The translations under genes and the position numbers were made by a program. From Candidatus Colimonas fimequi (GTDB lineage: Bacteria; Bacillota; Clostridia; Peptostreptococcales; Anaerovoracaceae): 5,599 nt of DNA. Positions 1 to 5,330 of this stretch are shown here, in pieces. How positions within the stretch are numbered: position 1 is the stretch's first letter; each line of letters opens with the position of its first letter. The notes beneath the pieces are model-generated. The model saw nothing but the letters and a program-made list of their open reading frames with translations, was not told the DNA's origin and made no database searches. The stretch spans positions 1 to 5,599 of the forward strand of contig JAGHTQ010000229.1 in the NCBI GenBank assembly GCA_018065295.1, read 5' to 3'.

Positions 1-207
1 AAGAAGGCTGCAGCTCTGGTTAAGGCAGCATCATTCGTTGACGAATACAGAGGCAAGCAGGTTCCAGACGGTAAGAAGTCAGTAACAATCAGACTGACAA
101 TCGGTTCAGATGAGAAGACTCTTACTTCAAAGGATATCGAAGCTACTGCAAACCAGGTTCTGAAGAAGCTGGCTAAGCAGATTGGTGGCGAACTGAGAAC
201 ACAGTAA
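1..207 (+). CDS. pheT: Phenylalanine--tRNA ligase beta subunit, C-terminal fragment
   Basis: This is the 3' end of a gene that begins before the window; 68 codons and a TAA stop are visible. The translated end (ASFVDEYRGKQVPDGKKSVT, then a segment ending in KKLAKQIGGELRTQ) matches the ferredoxin-fold anticodon-binding (FDX-ACB) domain that closes bacterial PheT. Characteristic signs are the D-x-Y-x-G-x-x-(I/V)-P-x-G-K-K-S turn and a final amphipathic helix ending in G-(A/G)-E-L-R. PheT pairs with PheS in a cytoplasmic alpha2-beta2 enzyme that charges tRNA-Phe, and this domain contacts the tRNA. The catalytic PheS and the PheT editing domain lie outside the window. Known: the domain family. 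Seen: the motif and stop. A GC-rich hairpin follows after 23 bp. Confidence 0.93.
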   Translation, partial: KKAAALVKAASFVDEYRGKQVPDGKKSVTIRLTIGSDEKTLTSKDIEATANQVLKKLAKQIGGELRTQ

Positions 208-230
208 ACTAGAATAAATGAGCAATTACG

Positions 231-258
231 GAGCCGGGCCACGTGCCCGGTTCTTGTT
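231..258 (+). terminator. GC-rich hairpin after pheT, possible terminator
   Basis: The arms 231-239 (GAGCCGGGC) and 245-253 (GCCCGGTTC) pair over 9 bp with one G-T wobble and a 5-nt loop (240-244). The following tract TTGTTAATCT is only moderately T-rich, so this may be a weak or attenuating terminator. It would separate pheT transcription from the amidase gene. I see no convincing promoter between the hairpin and the amidase start, so some read-through is plausible. Confidence 0.6.
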
Positions 259-286
259 AATCTCAAGGGATATTAGGAGAACTACC

Positions 287-1351
287 ATGAAGAAAAATGG
301 AGTATTAAAGAGACTGGCGGCGGTGACTCTTGCTATGGCGGTGGCGGTTTCTATGTCCATGGCATCCTTTGCATATGCGGAGGAGTTAGAAGGGGAGCCA
401 GCAGGTTCCACTGAAACAAAGGCGACAGAAACTATCCAGGACAAAGGCGAGCCGACTGATCCGGTAGGGCCAACAGACCCAACTGATCCAGCGAATCCGA
501 CGGACCCGGCAGATTCAACCAATCCGACCGAGCCTACTGAACCGGACGAACCAACATTCGGCGCACCGGAGGCGAAGATAAAGATCGTCGAGGATGCTTT
601 GGTTACAAGCTGGGCGGCGGTACCTGATGCACAGAAATACAGAGTGTACAGAAGTTACTCTCTCACAGGCACCAAGACAATGGTCAAGGAGACAACTGCT
701 CTCAAGTACAGCGATAACCAGAATAAGTCAGGCGCTATGACATATTATTTCGTCAGAGCATATGACGGCAGCGAGTGGTCAGATTACTCCGAGGCTGTGT
801 CAACTAAGCTGTTCAGAGTTTACCTTGACGCTGGCCACGGCGTTGGCAAAACTGGCAAGTTCGATCCGGGCTGCAAATGGGGCAAGTACAGAGAATACAA
901 GCTGGTGACTCCAATCACCAAGTCAATGGCTAACGCTCTTAAGCGTAACGGTGTGTACGTGTACACTGACGCTTTCTCGGGAAATAACAAGAGTATTCCA
1001 TACGCTATTTCATTCATCAAGAAGCATCAGGTCAGCGCGTTCGTGTTAATCCACTGCGATTACAAGAAGGCGCCGAAGGGAACCATGCCTCTTTATAAAA
1101 CAAGTTCACAGAAGGCACTGGCGACTGCTCTCAACAAGGGCGTTCACAGCAAGGTAAAGATTCGCAACAGAGGACTGAAGAAGCGCACAGATCTTATGTC
1201 ACTTAACGCGAATACTGGTGTGCCGGCATGCCTTTTCGAAACTGGAAACATCAAGAAAGACAACAAGATTCTTAGAACTAAGTACGATGCATACGGTAGA
1301 GGTCTCGCCAAGGGACTTTGCAGCTACCTGAAGATTCCGTACAAAGATTAG
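287..1351 (+). CDS. Secreted N-acetylmuramoyl-L-alanine amidase (Amidase_3) with Pro/Thr linker and FN3-like domain
   Basis: A 354-residue exported cell-wall hydrolase, expected to cut the bond between N-acetylmuramic acid and L-alanine in peptidoglycan. Residues 1-31 form a signal peptide (positively charged MKKN...KR, hydrophobic core, likely cleavage after AYA). Residues 55-90 are a Pro-Thr-Asp/Glu linker. Residues about 94-178 look like a fibronectin III-type beta domain (SWAAVPDAQKYRVYRS...YYFVRAYDGSEWSDYS). Residues about 179-350 are a zinc-dependent Amidase_3 domain. Zinc ligands are H184 in LDAGHG, E203 in REYKL and H256 in LIHCD; the catalytic glutamate is E318 in LFETGN. I chose ATG 287 because AGGAGA lies 6 bp upstream and the signal peptide starts exactly there. 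An in-frame ATG at 218 would add 23 residues across the upstream hairpin. The methyltransferase gene follows after 11 bp. Substrate-bond specificity is from the family; the physiological role (division, lysis or remodelling) is not shown. Confidence 0.92.
   Translation: MKKNGVLKRLAAVTLAMAVAVSMSMASFAYAEELEGEPAGSTETKATETIQDKGEPTDPVGPTDPTDPANPTDPADSTNPTEPTEPDEPTFGAPEAKIKIVEDALVTSWAAVPDAQKYRVYRSYSLTGTKTMVKETTALKYSDNQNKSGAMTYYFVRAYDGSEWSDYSEAVSTKLFRVYLDAGHGVGKTGKFDPGCKWGKYREYKLVTPITKSMANALKRNGVYVYTDAFSGNNKSIPYAISFIKKHQVSAFVLIHCDYKKAPKGTMPLYKTSSQKALATALNKGVHSKVKIRNRGLKKRTDLMSLNANTGVPACLFETGNIKKDNKILRTKYDAYGRGLAKGLCSYLKIPYKD
449..556 (+). repeat. Degenerate PT[D/E]P-coding repeat tract inside the amidase gene
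   Basis: The DNA encodes repeated P-T-D-P, P-A-N-P, P-T-E-P and similar units (residues 55-90 of the amidase). It forms an acidic extended spacer between the signal peptide and the FN3-like domain. Such linkers are common in Gram-positive surface enzymes and can vary in length between strains through slippage. Here the nucleotide repeats are imperfect, so recent expansion is not obvious. Confidence 0.8.
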
Positions 1352-1362
1352 TGATTTGAAAC

Positions 1363-2178
1363 ATGAGCAATTTGATTTATCCGCCATTTGGCGAAAACAA
1401 AGATATAGAGATGTACGTGGGGAATAGAGAGGTGCGCTTGCGTCGCTATTTCGAGCCGGAACCTGGCGTGTTCATCGCCGAGAGCCACAACGTAATTGAA
1501 CTGGCCCTGAACCAAGGCTTCCAGCCTATGAGTGCAGTAGTTCTTGAGAAGCGTCTGGACGACCCACTTCTAGAACGCCTGGACCATGTTCCCGTGTATG
1601 TCATGGACGAAGAACTGGTCAAGGAGACATTCGGCTACGTTCTACCTGGCGGTATTTCATGCGCTATGAGGCGCCGGGATAATCAGGACTACCGTTTGAT
1701 TTTTGAGAATGCTAAACGTATAATTGTTCTTGAGAACGTGGAGAATCCCACTAACGTTGGTGCGATTTTCAGAACTGCAGCTGCTCTGGGAGTTGAAGCG
1801 GTGCTTCTGTCAGCTGGGTGCGCAGACCCAATGTACAGAAGAGCAATGCGAGTTGCCGTTGGAAATACGCTTCTGGTTCCATGGGCATACGTTGGCAAGA
1901 CTGAGACGTATTGGCAGGAAAAGGGCGTTGAGATTTTGAAAGATGCAGGATTCACAACGGTTGCCATGGCGCTGCGTAACGACAATCTTTGCATAGACGA
2001 TCCGGTTCTCAAGGGACAAGAACGAATTGCAATTATCATGGGCAACGAAGGTGAAGGTCTCACGGAGTCCACCATCGAAGCCTGCGACTACGTTGCCAAG
2101 ATTCCGATGGCTGACGGCGTTGACTCGCTCAACGTGGCGGTGGCCGCAGGATTAGTTATGTGGGAAATGATGAAATAA
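1363..2178 (+). CDS. SpoU/TrmH-family RNA 2'-O-methyltransferase
   Basis: A 271-residue cytoplasmic SAM-dependent methyltransferase of the SPOUT (trefoil-knot) class, predicted to methylate a ribose 2'-OH in tRNA or rRNA. The N-terminal part (about 1-110, with RLRRYFEPEPGVFIAES) resembles the substrate-binding extension of this family. The catalytic domain shows all three SpoU motifs. Motif 1 is LENVENPTNVGAIFRTAAALG-like at 123-143, with N131 and the catalytic-type R137. Motif 2 is IIMGNEGEGL at 224-233, with E229. Motif 3 is IPMADGVDSLNVAVAAGL at 247-264, with S255 and N257. The exact RNA target cannot be told from sequence. The start follows the amidase stop by 11 bp and has no clear Shine-Dalgarno sequence, which fits translational coupling. 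An internal ATG at 1411 would remove 16 residues and is less likely. Confidence 0.92.
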   Translation: MSNLIYPPFGENKDIEMYVGNREVRLRRYFEPEPGVFIAESHNVIELALNQGFQPMSAVVLEKRLDDPLLERLDHVPVYVMDEELVKETFGYVLPGGISCAMRRRDNQDYRLIFENAKRIIVLENVENPTNVGAIFRTAAALGVEAVLLSAGCADPMYRRAMRVAVGNTLLVPWAYVGKTETYWQEKGVEILKDAGFTTVAMALRNDNLCIDDPVLKGQERIAIIMGNEGEGLTESTIEACDYVAKIPMADGVDSLNVAVAAGLVMWEMMK

Positions 2179-2190
2179 CGGAGGCATGAG

Positions 2191-2403
2191 ATGGATAAGG
2201 TGGTAAAGGTAAGTCCGAGAATGATGCTGACAATTAAATGCATGGAACTGAATTTATCTGAAAGCACAACTAAGAGAATTCTCGCCTACACTAAAGGGGG
2301 AGGTCCTGAGCATCGCGAGGAACGTTGCTGGACTTTACTAAATATGATTAAAGAATGCGAGAGCGAACGTGAAGTGATCGCTGCATTTAATTCAATGAAC
2401 TAG
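2191..2403 (+). CDS. Small hypothetical protein, 70 residues
   Basis: I do not recognise this family. The gene looks real: a GGAGG ribosome binding site at 2180-2184 sits 6 bp before the ATG, the gap from the methyltransferase stop is 12 bp, and the next gene follows after 25 bp. The product has no signal peptide or membrane segment. It looks mostly helical, with a basic N-terminal part (MDKVVKVSPRMMLTIKCMEL), a Gly-rich loop (KGGGPEHREERC, about residues 35-46) and a charged C-terminal helix (IKECESEREVIAAFNSMN). There are three cysteines (17, 46, 56) but no clear metal-binding spacing. The length and helices would allow a small regulatory or adaptor role, but nothing in the sequence proves one. 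Confidence 0.75.
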   Translation: MDKVVKVSPRMMLTIKCMELNLSESTTKRILAYTKGGGPEHREERCWTLLNMIKECESEREVIAAFNSMN

Positions 2404-2428
2404 ACTAGACGATTTAGAGGGAATATAT

Positions 2429-3196
2429 ATGAACATGTTACTTATACTGGCTTTTCTGTTTTTCATGGGATCACTGATTGGCTGGTGCATAGAACTTATT
2501 TTCAGAAGATTTTTCTCCAAAGCAAATCCTGAACGAAAATGGATCAATCCGGGGTTTTGCATAGGTCCGTGGATTCCGCTATATGGATGTGGACTCTGCA
2601 TTTTGTTTGTTCTGGCCTATGGCGGTGCACAGTACGGACTTGCCGCAACAGCGGCGGCAAGACTGGGACTGTTTGCAATCATGGCCATAATCCTGACAAT
2701 TATCGAGTACTTCGCAGGACTTATTGGACTTAAATATATGCACATGAGACTGTGGGACTACAGAAATGAATGGGGTAATATTCATGGACTGGTTTGTCCG
2801 AAATTTACTGCATTCTGGTGGGCGCTTAGTGCCTTCTACTATTTCGTAGTTCACAATCATGTTATTGACTCACTGTTCTGGCTGGCAAATCACCTGAGTT
2901 TCTCATTCTTTATCGGCATGTTTTGGGGTGTATTTGTTATCGACGCAGCATACTCATCAGGCCTGGCTTGGAAGATTAGAAGCTTTGCCAAGGAGAACGA
3001 TGTCGTTGTTATTTCAGAACAGCTCAAAGAGACTATTCGAAGAAGACAGGTGGAGATTGGCGAGAAGTCTCACTTCGTTCGCCATTTCAAGACTGCTGGT
3101 GGCATAGTCGAGCACCTGCGCTACGAAATGTATCTGTATGCTAACAGACCAGAAGAAGAGCAGCACAATATCAATGCTATCTATAAAGTAAAATAA
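2429..3196 (+). CDS. CmpB-like (putative ABC-transporter type IV, DUF1113-type) integral membrane protein
   Basis: A 255-residue membrane protein resembling the CmpB family found in Bacillota. The N-terminal segment FFMGSLIGWCIELIFRR (11-27) and the motif WINPGFCIGPWIPLYGCG (38-55) correspond to the family signature G-W-x-x-E ... N-R/P-G-F-x-x-G-P-x-x-P-x-Y-G. A second conserved block follows: EYFAG...WDYRNEWGNIHGLVCPKF (93-126). I count about five hydrophobic segments (near 3-24, 44-66, 78-103, 126-142 and 155-178), then a charged cytosolic-looking tail of about 75 residues with helical stretches. Transport function is only a database-style family label; substrate and partners are unknown. 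AGAGGG at 2416-2421 lies 7 bp before the ATG. It is probably the last gene of the upstream operon; the first strong hairpin after it is at 3363-3406, inside a repeat element. Confidence 0.85.
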   Translation: MNMLLILAFLFFMGSLIGWCIELIFRRFFSKANPERKWINPGFCIGPWIPLYGCGLCILFVLAYGGAQYGLAATAAARLGLFAIMAIILTIIEYFAGLIGLKYMHMRLWDYRNEWGNIHGLVCPKFTAFWWALSAFYYFVVHNHVIDSLFWLANHLSFSFFIGMFWGVFVIDAAYSSGLAWKIRSFAKENDVVVISEQLKETIRRRQVEIGEKSHFVRHFKTAGGIVEHLRYEMYLYANRPEEEQHNINAIYKVK

Positions 3197-3243
3197 AAAA
3201 AGGCTTTGTAACTGTCGCGGCTAACTTGTTCGAGCGGCTACTT

Positions 3244-3541
3244 CTCCTGCTATTTTGCTTTGAGACGTTTTTGGGGAGACGAACGTGCGGGTGTGAATGA
3301 AAACAACGCGAAATTCTCCCGGTTTATCGCAGATATGCGCAGATATGGAGACGAAGAAGAATAAACAAGAAAAATAGCACGAATCTCGTGCTATTTTTTC
3401 TTGTTTGAGGCTGTTTGTGCGAGTTCATCTCCCGTAGATAGCAAGATTGAATGACTTGGGGAGAAAATAACGAATACTACGGAGTCGTTAATTTAATTTG
3501 TCTTCCTAGTCAGCTATATGTAAGACAATTGGGGAGAACTG
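3244..3541 (+). repeat. Structured repeat, left copy (alternating CTCCC/GGGAG motifs around a central hairpin)
   Basis: A non-coding stretch of about 300 bp that is matched motif-by-motif by 4924-5232. Anchors in order are CTCC 3244, GGGAG 3274, TTCTCCCG 3314, GGAGACG 3347, AAATAGCACGA hairpin arm 3372, TCTCCCG 3428, GGGGAGA 3458, GTCTTC 3500 and GGGAGAACTG 3532-3541. Distances between successive anchors are 30, 40, 33, 25, 56, 30, 42 and 32. The other copy has 30, 41, 33, 25, 67, 30, 41 and 32. Sequence between anchors is largely different. The motifs can pair as a row of hairpins (CTCCC arm, about 25-nt interior, GGGAG arm), two on each side of the central hairpin. The stretch 3197-3243 before it shows only a short GCGGCTA direct repeat (3217-3223, 3234-3240). 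No ORF is credible here. Confidence 0.75.
3363..3406 (+). terminator. Long hairpin with T tract, centre of the left repeat; likely bidirectional terminator
   Basis: Arm 3363-3382 (AAACAAGAAAAATAGCACGA) pairs with 3386-3406 over 20 bp, with one bulged T (3394) and a 3-nt loop ATC (3383-3385). The G/C-containing AGCACGA stem top, flanked by A runs on one side and T runs on the other, has the form of an intrinsic terminator usable in both directions. It is the first strong terminator after the membrane-protein gene (167 bp downstream of its stop). The same stem occurs in the right repeat, so it is part of the repeat rather than specific to that gene. Confidence 0.8.
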
Positions 3542-3573
3542 GATAAGAAAACATATAATCGGCATAATCGCGA

Positions 3574-3601
3574 TTGACAAATATTTCCAAATGGTTATAA
3601 T
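3574..3601 (+). promoter_or_regulatory. Near-consensus sigma-A-type promoter of the two-gene cassette
   Basis: TTGACA at 3574-3579 and TATAAT at 3596-3601 match both consensus hexamers exactly, with a 16-bp spacer. Transcription would start near 3608, about 55 bp before the ATG at 3663. The promoter lies 33 bp after the left repeat ends, so the cassette carries its own expression signal. A short perfect palindrome, AATCGCGATT (3566-3575), touches the -35 box and could be an extra protein site. Confidence 0.82.
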
Positions 3602-3610
3602 TGGAAATAT
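3581..3610. promoter_or_regulatory. Perfect inverted repeat overlapping the cassette promoter; candidate operator
   Basis: The arms ATATTTCCAA (3581-3590) and TTGGAAATAT (3601-3610) are perfect reverse complements separated by 10 bp. The half-sites are 20 bp apart centre to centre, about two helical turns, which suits a dimeric DNA-binding protein on one face. The repeat covers the spacer, the -10 box and the likely start region, so binding should repress. No HTH protein is evident in the cassette, so the regulator is unknown. As RNA the arms could also form a hairpin, but most of it lies before the expected transcript start. Confidence 0.7.
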
Positions 3611-3662
3611 ATTACAGCTGCAATATCGCTAGTTATTCACCAAATAGAATTAAGGAGGTATT

Positions 3663-4118
3663 ATGGGATACTATTTCTTTTTTAAGGGTGGCTTGAAGTT
3701 CAATCGAGATATCGAGCCTGGGTTTAGACAGTTTTTTAATTATTACGCTGAGAAGTTAAGTTGGAATGATCCAAACAACGTGGCGAAAGTGCCGTGTCCT
3801 TGGTACATTAATGAGGATAATGAATTAACGCTAAATGAATCAAATCAATCGGATCATCTTGTGTGGATGGAAGATCTTATGAAGAGATTTTTCGGGCCAC
3901 TTGGATTACGTGCAACAGGGGTGATTCGTGTTATTCCTCAAGAGAAGCTTGATTATCGTGCTGTGCGTGATGGCAAACCGATTCCAGATGAAGCCTGGGG
4001 TAAGGCAATGAAATGGGAAGTAGATACCGCAAAGGGCATAGACCATGATATTGATATCTACTTTTCTGATGATTATAGCGACGCATTTAATAACTGCGGT
4101 ACATATGATCCGTATTAG
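3663..4118 (+). CDS. Acidic 151-residue protein of unknown function, first gene of the cassette
   Basis: I cannot assign a named family. A perfect AAGGAGGT (3652-3659) lies unusually close to the ATG, leaving 3 bp, and there is no other start nearby. The protein has no signal peptide or transmembrane helix. It begins with a beta-like strand (MGYYFFFKGGLKFNRDI). A helical segment follows (20-33), then an aromatic stretch (PCPWYINEDN, 44-53). Next come a W-M-E-D-L-M-K-R-F-F helix (68-77), a strand (ATGVIRVIPQE, 84-94) and a very acidic end (IDHDIDIYFSDDYSD, 126-140). Acidic residues clearly outnumber basic ones. The layout recalls small single-domain proteins with an opening F-x-G-x-(I/L)-x-F-N strand and a central W...L helix, a weak resemblance from memory. 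It precedes the nuclease-like gene by 8 bp and shares its promoter. A small acidic partner before a nuclease fits antitoxin or immunity order, but that is inference. Confidence 0.8.
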   Translation: MGYYFFFKGGLKFNRDIEPGFRQFFNYYAEKLSWNDPNNVAKVPCPWYINEDNELTLNESNQSDHLVWMEDLMKRFFGPLGLRATGVIRVIPQEKLDYRAVRDGKPIPDEAWGKAMKWEVDTAKGIDHDIDIYFSDDYSDAFNNCGTYDPY

Positions 4119-4126
4119 AGCGCAAT

Positions 4127-4906
4127 ATGATATCAAGACAAATACTTGTTGCGGAATTAAAGTTCTATCGCCAGTTTAAAGCGGAACTAGCTTCAATGTT
4201 AATGGAACTGCCAGAAGGGAAACTACACTTTCGAAAACAGAAGGGTAAGTCGCGTCCATTTATGAAAAAGAATGGCAAAGACATATACTTAAATAAGAAA
4301 CAAATCGCAATAATGGAAGGGCTTAAAAAGCGTGAGGACATTGAGGCAAGAATCGAAGGTGTTGATAGTAATATCAGATTGCTTGAAATGTTAATTGAAG
4401 AATTAATAGAATTAGAAGTGTTAATTCCTGAAAATGCCGATGTGGGAATTACGGGTATGGAATCAAGGACACAGATTGCCAACAGAATTGACAAATGGAA
4501 AGAAGAAACTGAAAATGCACGAAGTAACAACTACTACGAAAATGGCAAGCATATCACTTCGGATGGAACATATGTAAAATCACGTGTTGAGTTAGTATTA
4601 TATGAATTTTTTAAAGCGCATGGCATTAAATTCATATACGAGAAAGTGTGGGTTATTGACGGTAGAGAATGGCGTCCTGATTTTACTTTGATTCGTGAAT
4701 CAGATGGAGCTGTGTTCATATGGGAACATTTCGGAATGATGGACATAATAGAATATCGTCAGCAGGCAGAGGAAAAGATCTATCATTACGCAGCAAATGG
4801 ATTTTGGCCATACAAGAACATCATATACACATATGATTTCGGGAACGATCAGATAAATATGCAGCAGATTGAAAGGATTCTTGTTATGTTGGGGTTTATT
4901 GCCTAG
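4127..4906 (+). CDS. PD-(D/E)XK-like nuclease domain protein, 259 residues
   Basis: The C-terminal half (about 148-235) has the order of a restriction-endonuclease-like fold: K151-S152-x-x-E155 in a helix, IYEKVW (170-175), RPDFTLI (183-189) with D185, FIWEHFGMMD (197-206) with E200 and H201, Y210, K217, then an IIYTYD strand (232-237). The S-x-x-E / YE / PDF / WEHxGM / Y...K series is typical of a PD-(D/E)XK subgroup in Bacillota. The N-terminal part (1-135) has the LPEGKLHFRKQKGK...NGKDIYL pattern (28-55) that often precedes this domain, then a long charged helical region (60-130), possibly coiled coil. The canonical lysine two residues after E200 is F202, so H201 or K217 would have to serve. 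No methyltransferase, helicase or transposase partner is nearby. Start ATG 4127 follows the first gene by 8 bp with only weak AGAG upstream, suggesting coupling. Nucleic-acid cleavage is family inference; substrate is unknown. Confidence 0.85.
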   Translation: MISRQILVAELKFYRQFKAELASMLMELPEGKLHFRKQKGKSRPFMKKNGKDIYLNKKQIAIMEGLKKREDIEARIEGVDSNIRLLEMLIEELIELEVLIPENADVGITGMESRTQIANRIDKWKEETENARSNNYYENGKHITSDGTYVKSRVELVLYEFFKAHGIKFIYEKVWVIDGREWRPDFTLIRESDGAVFIWEHFGMMDIIEYRQQAEEKIYHYAANGFWPYKNIIYTYDFGNDQINMQQIERILVMLGFIA

Positions 4907-4923
4907 TGCGGGAAGAGGTGGCA

Positions 4924-5232
4924 CTCCCAAACCTGTATGGAAATGTTCATAATGGGAGAAGAACCATGTAGGCGATGGTGAGAACTACGTAAAGTTCTCC
5001 CGTTGCAGAAAAGATACATAGCGAGCGGGAGACGTATAATAAAAATAATGAAAAATAGCACGAAATTCGTGCTATTTTTTATTGTTTGAGACTGGTTGCA
5101 CGAGGCTGGAGGATGTTCGTCTCCCGAAACTGATGCGGATGTATAATTTGGGGAGAAATATCAAGGCTAAATCTATGATGATAAATGTTAGTCTTCTGAG
5201 TGACGCTAGTTTGTGGTATTTAGGGAGAACTG
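4924..5232 (+). repeat. Structured repeat, right copy
   Basis: Second copy of the element at 3244-3541, same orientation, starting 17 bp after the nuclease stop. Anchors are CTCCC 4924, GGGAG 4954, TTCTCCCG 4995, GGAGACG 5028, AAATAGCACGA 5053, TCTCCCG 5120, GGGGAGA 5150, GTCTTC 5191 and GGGAGAACTG 5223-5232. The main length difference is 11 extra bases between the central hairpin and TCTCCCG. Some hairpin arms are better here than in the left copy, for example TCTCCCG (4996-5002) with CGGGAGA (5026-5032). An extra local hairpin GAGAACT/AGTTCTC spans 4980-4999. The short ORF that could be read from TTG 5082 overlaps this structure and is not credible. Confidence 0.75.
5043..5087 (+). terminator. 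Long hairpin with T tract, centre of the right repeat; likely terminator of the cassette
   Basis: 5043-5063 pairs with 5067-5087 over 21 bp, including two G-T wobbles, with loop AAT (5064-5066). The core AAATAGCACGA / TCGTGCTATTT is identical to the left copy, while the outer stem differs by paired changes. The T run after the AGCACGA stem suits intrinsic termination of the two-gene transcript, 136 bp past the nuclease stop. The A run on the other side would also allow termination of reverse transcripts. Confidence 0.8.
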
Positions 5233-5253
5233 AGCCGGGAGACGAGACTGGGA

Positions 5254-5330
5254 GGGCTAGGTCAATAAGAAATGGGTCGAGGCGCCCGGGGTGTGGCGAA
5301 CATGAGAGCTAGGCCAGTGAGAACAGGATC
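5254..5330 (+). repeat. Imperfect 25-bp direct repeat, period 52
   Basis: Copies at 5254-5278 and 5306-5330 share the pattern G-x-GCTAGG-Y-CA-x-T-x-AGAA, ending in GG-x-TC; most differences are transitions. The bases before each copy (from CCGGG at 5235 and CCGGG at 5286) are also loosely alike, so this may be two units of a decayed 52-bp tandem repeat. The stretch is visibly richer in G than its surroundings and non-coding. Its origin is unknown. Confidence 0.5.

Noticed and set aside
218..286. Upstream in-frame ATG that would lengthen the amidase by 23 residues
   Set aside because: It lies just before the GC-rich hairpin, lacks a good ribosome binding site and would bury the signal peptide inside the protein; ATG 287 has AGGAGA at the right distance.
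1689..2075. 128-codon reverse-strand ORF and other antisense ORFs
   Set aside because: They run opposite to well-supported genes, lack ribosome binding sites and encode low-complexity Ser/Ile-rich products typical of antisense shadows.
3554..3559. A second TATAAT upstream of the cassette promoter
   Set aside because: No acceptable -35 box lies 16-18 bp before it; the promoter at 3574-3601 is far better.
3244..5232. CRISPR array suggested by recurring GGGAG-type motifs
   Set aside because: Motifs are only 5-10 bases long, alternate in orientation and have uneven spacing; there is no long identical repeat and no cas gene.
3244..5232. Integron cassette with attC sites
   Set aside because: No GTTRRRY / RYYYAAC core pair was found at the element ends, there is no integrase, and the cassette has its own promoter and two genes.
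3244..5232. Composite insertion sequence or transposon
   Set aside because: No transposase, recombinase or clear target-site duplication is visible; the PD-(D/E)XK protein does not resemble a known transposase such as TnsA in its context. A non-autonomous element remains possible and is treated as a finding.
5082..5312. 76-codon ORF starting at TTG
   Set aside because: It overlaps the 3' arm of the central hairpin and the repeat motifs, has no ribosome binding site and shows no recognisable protein pattern.
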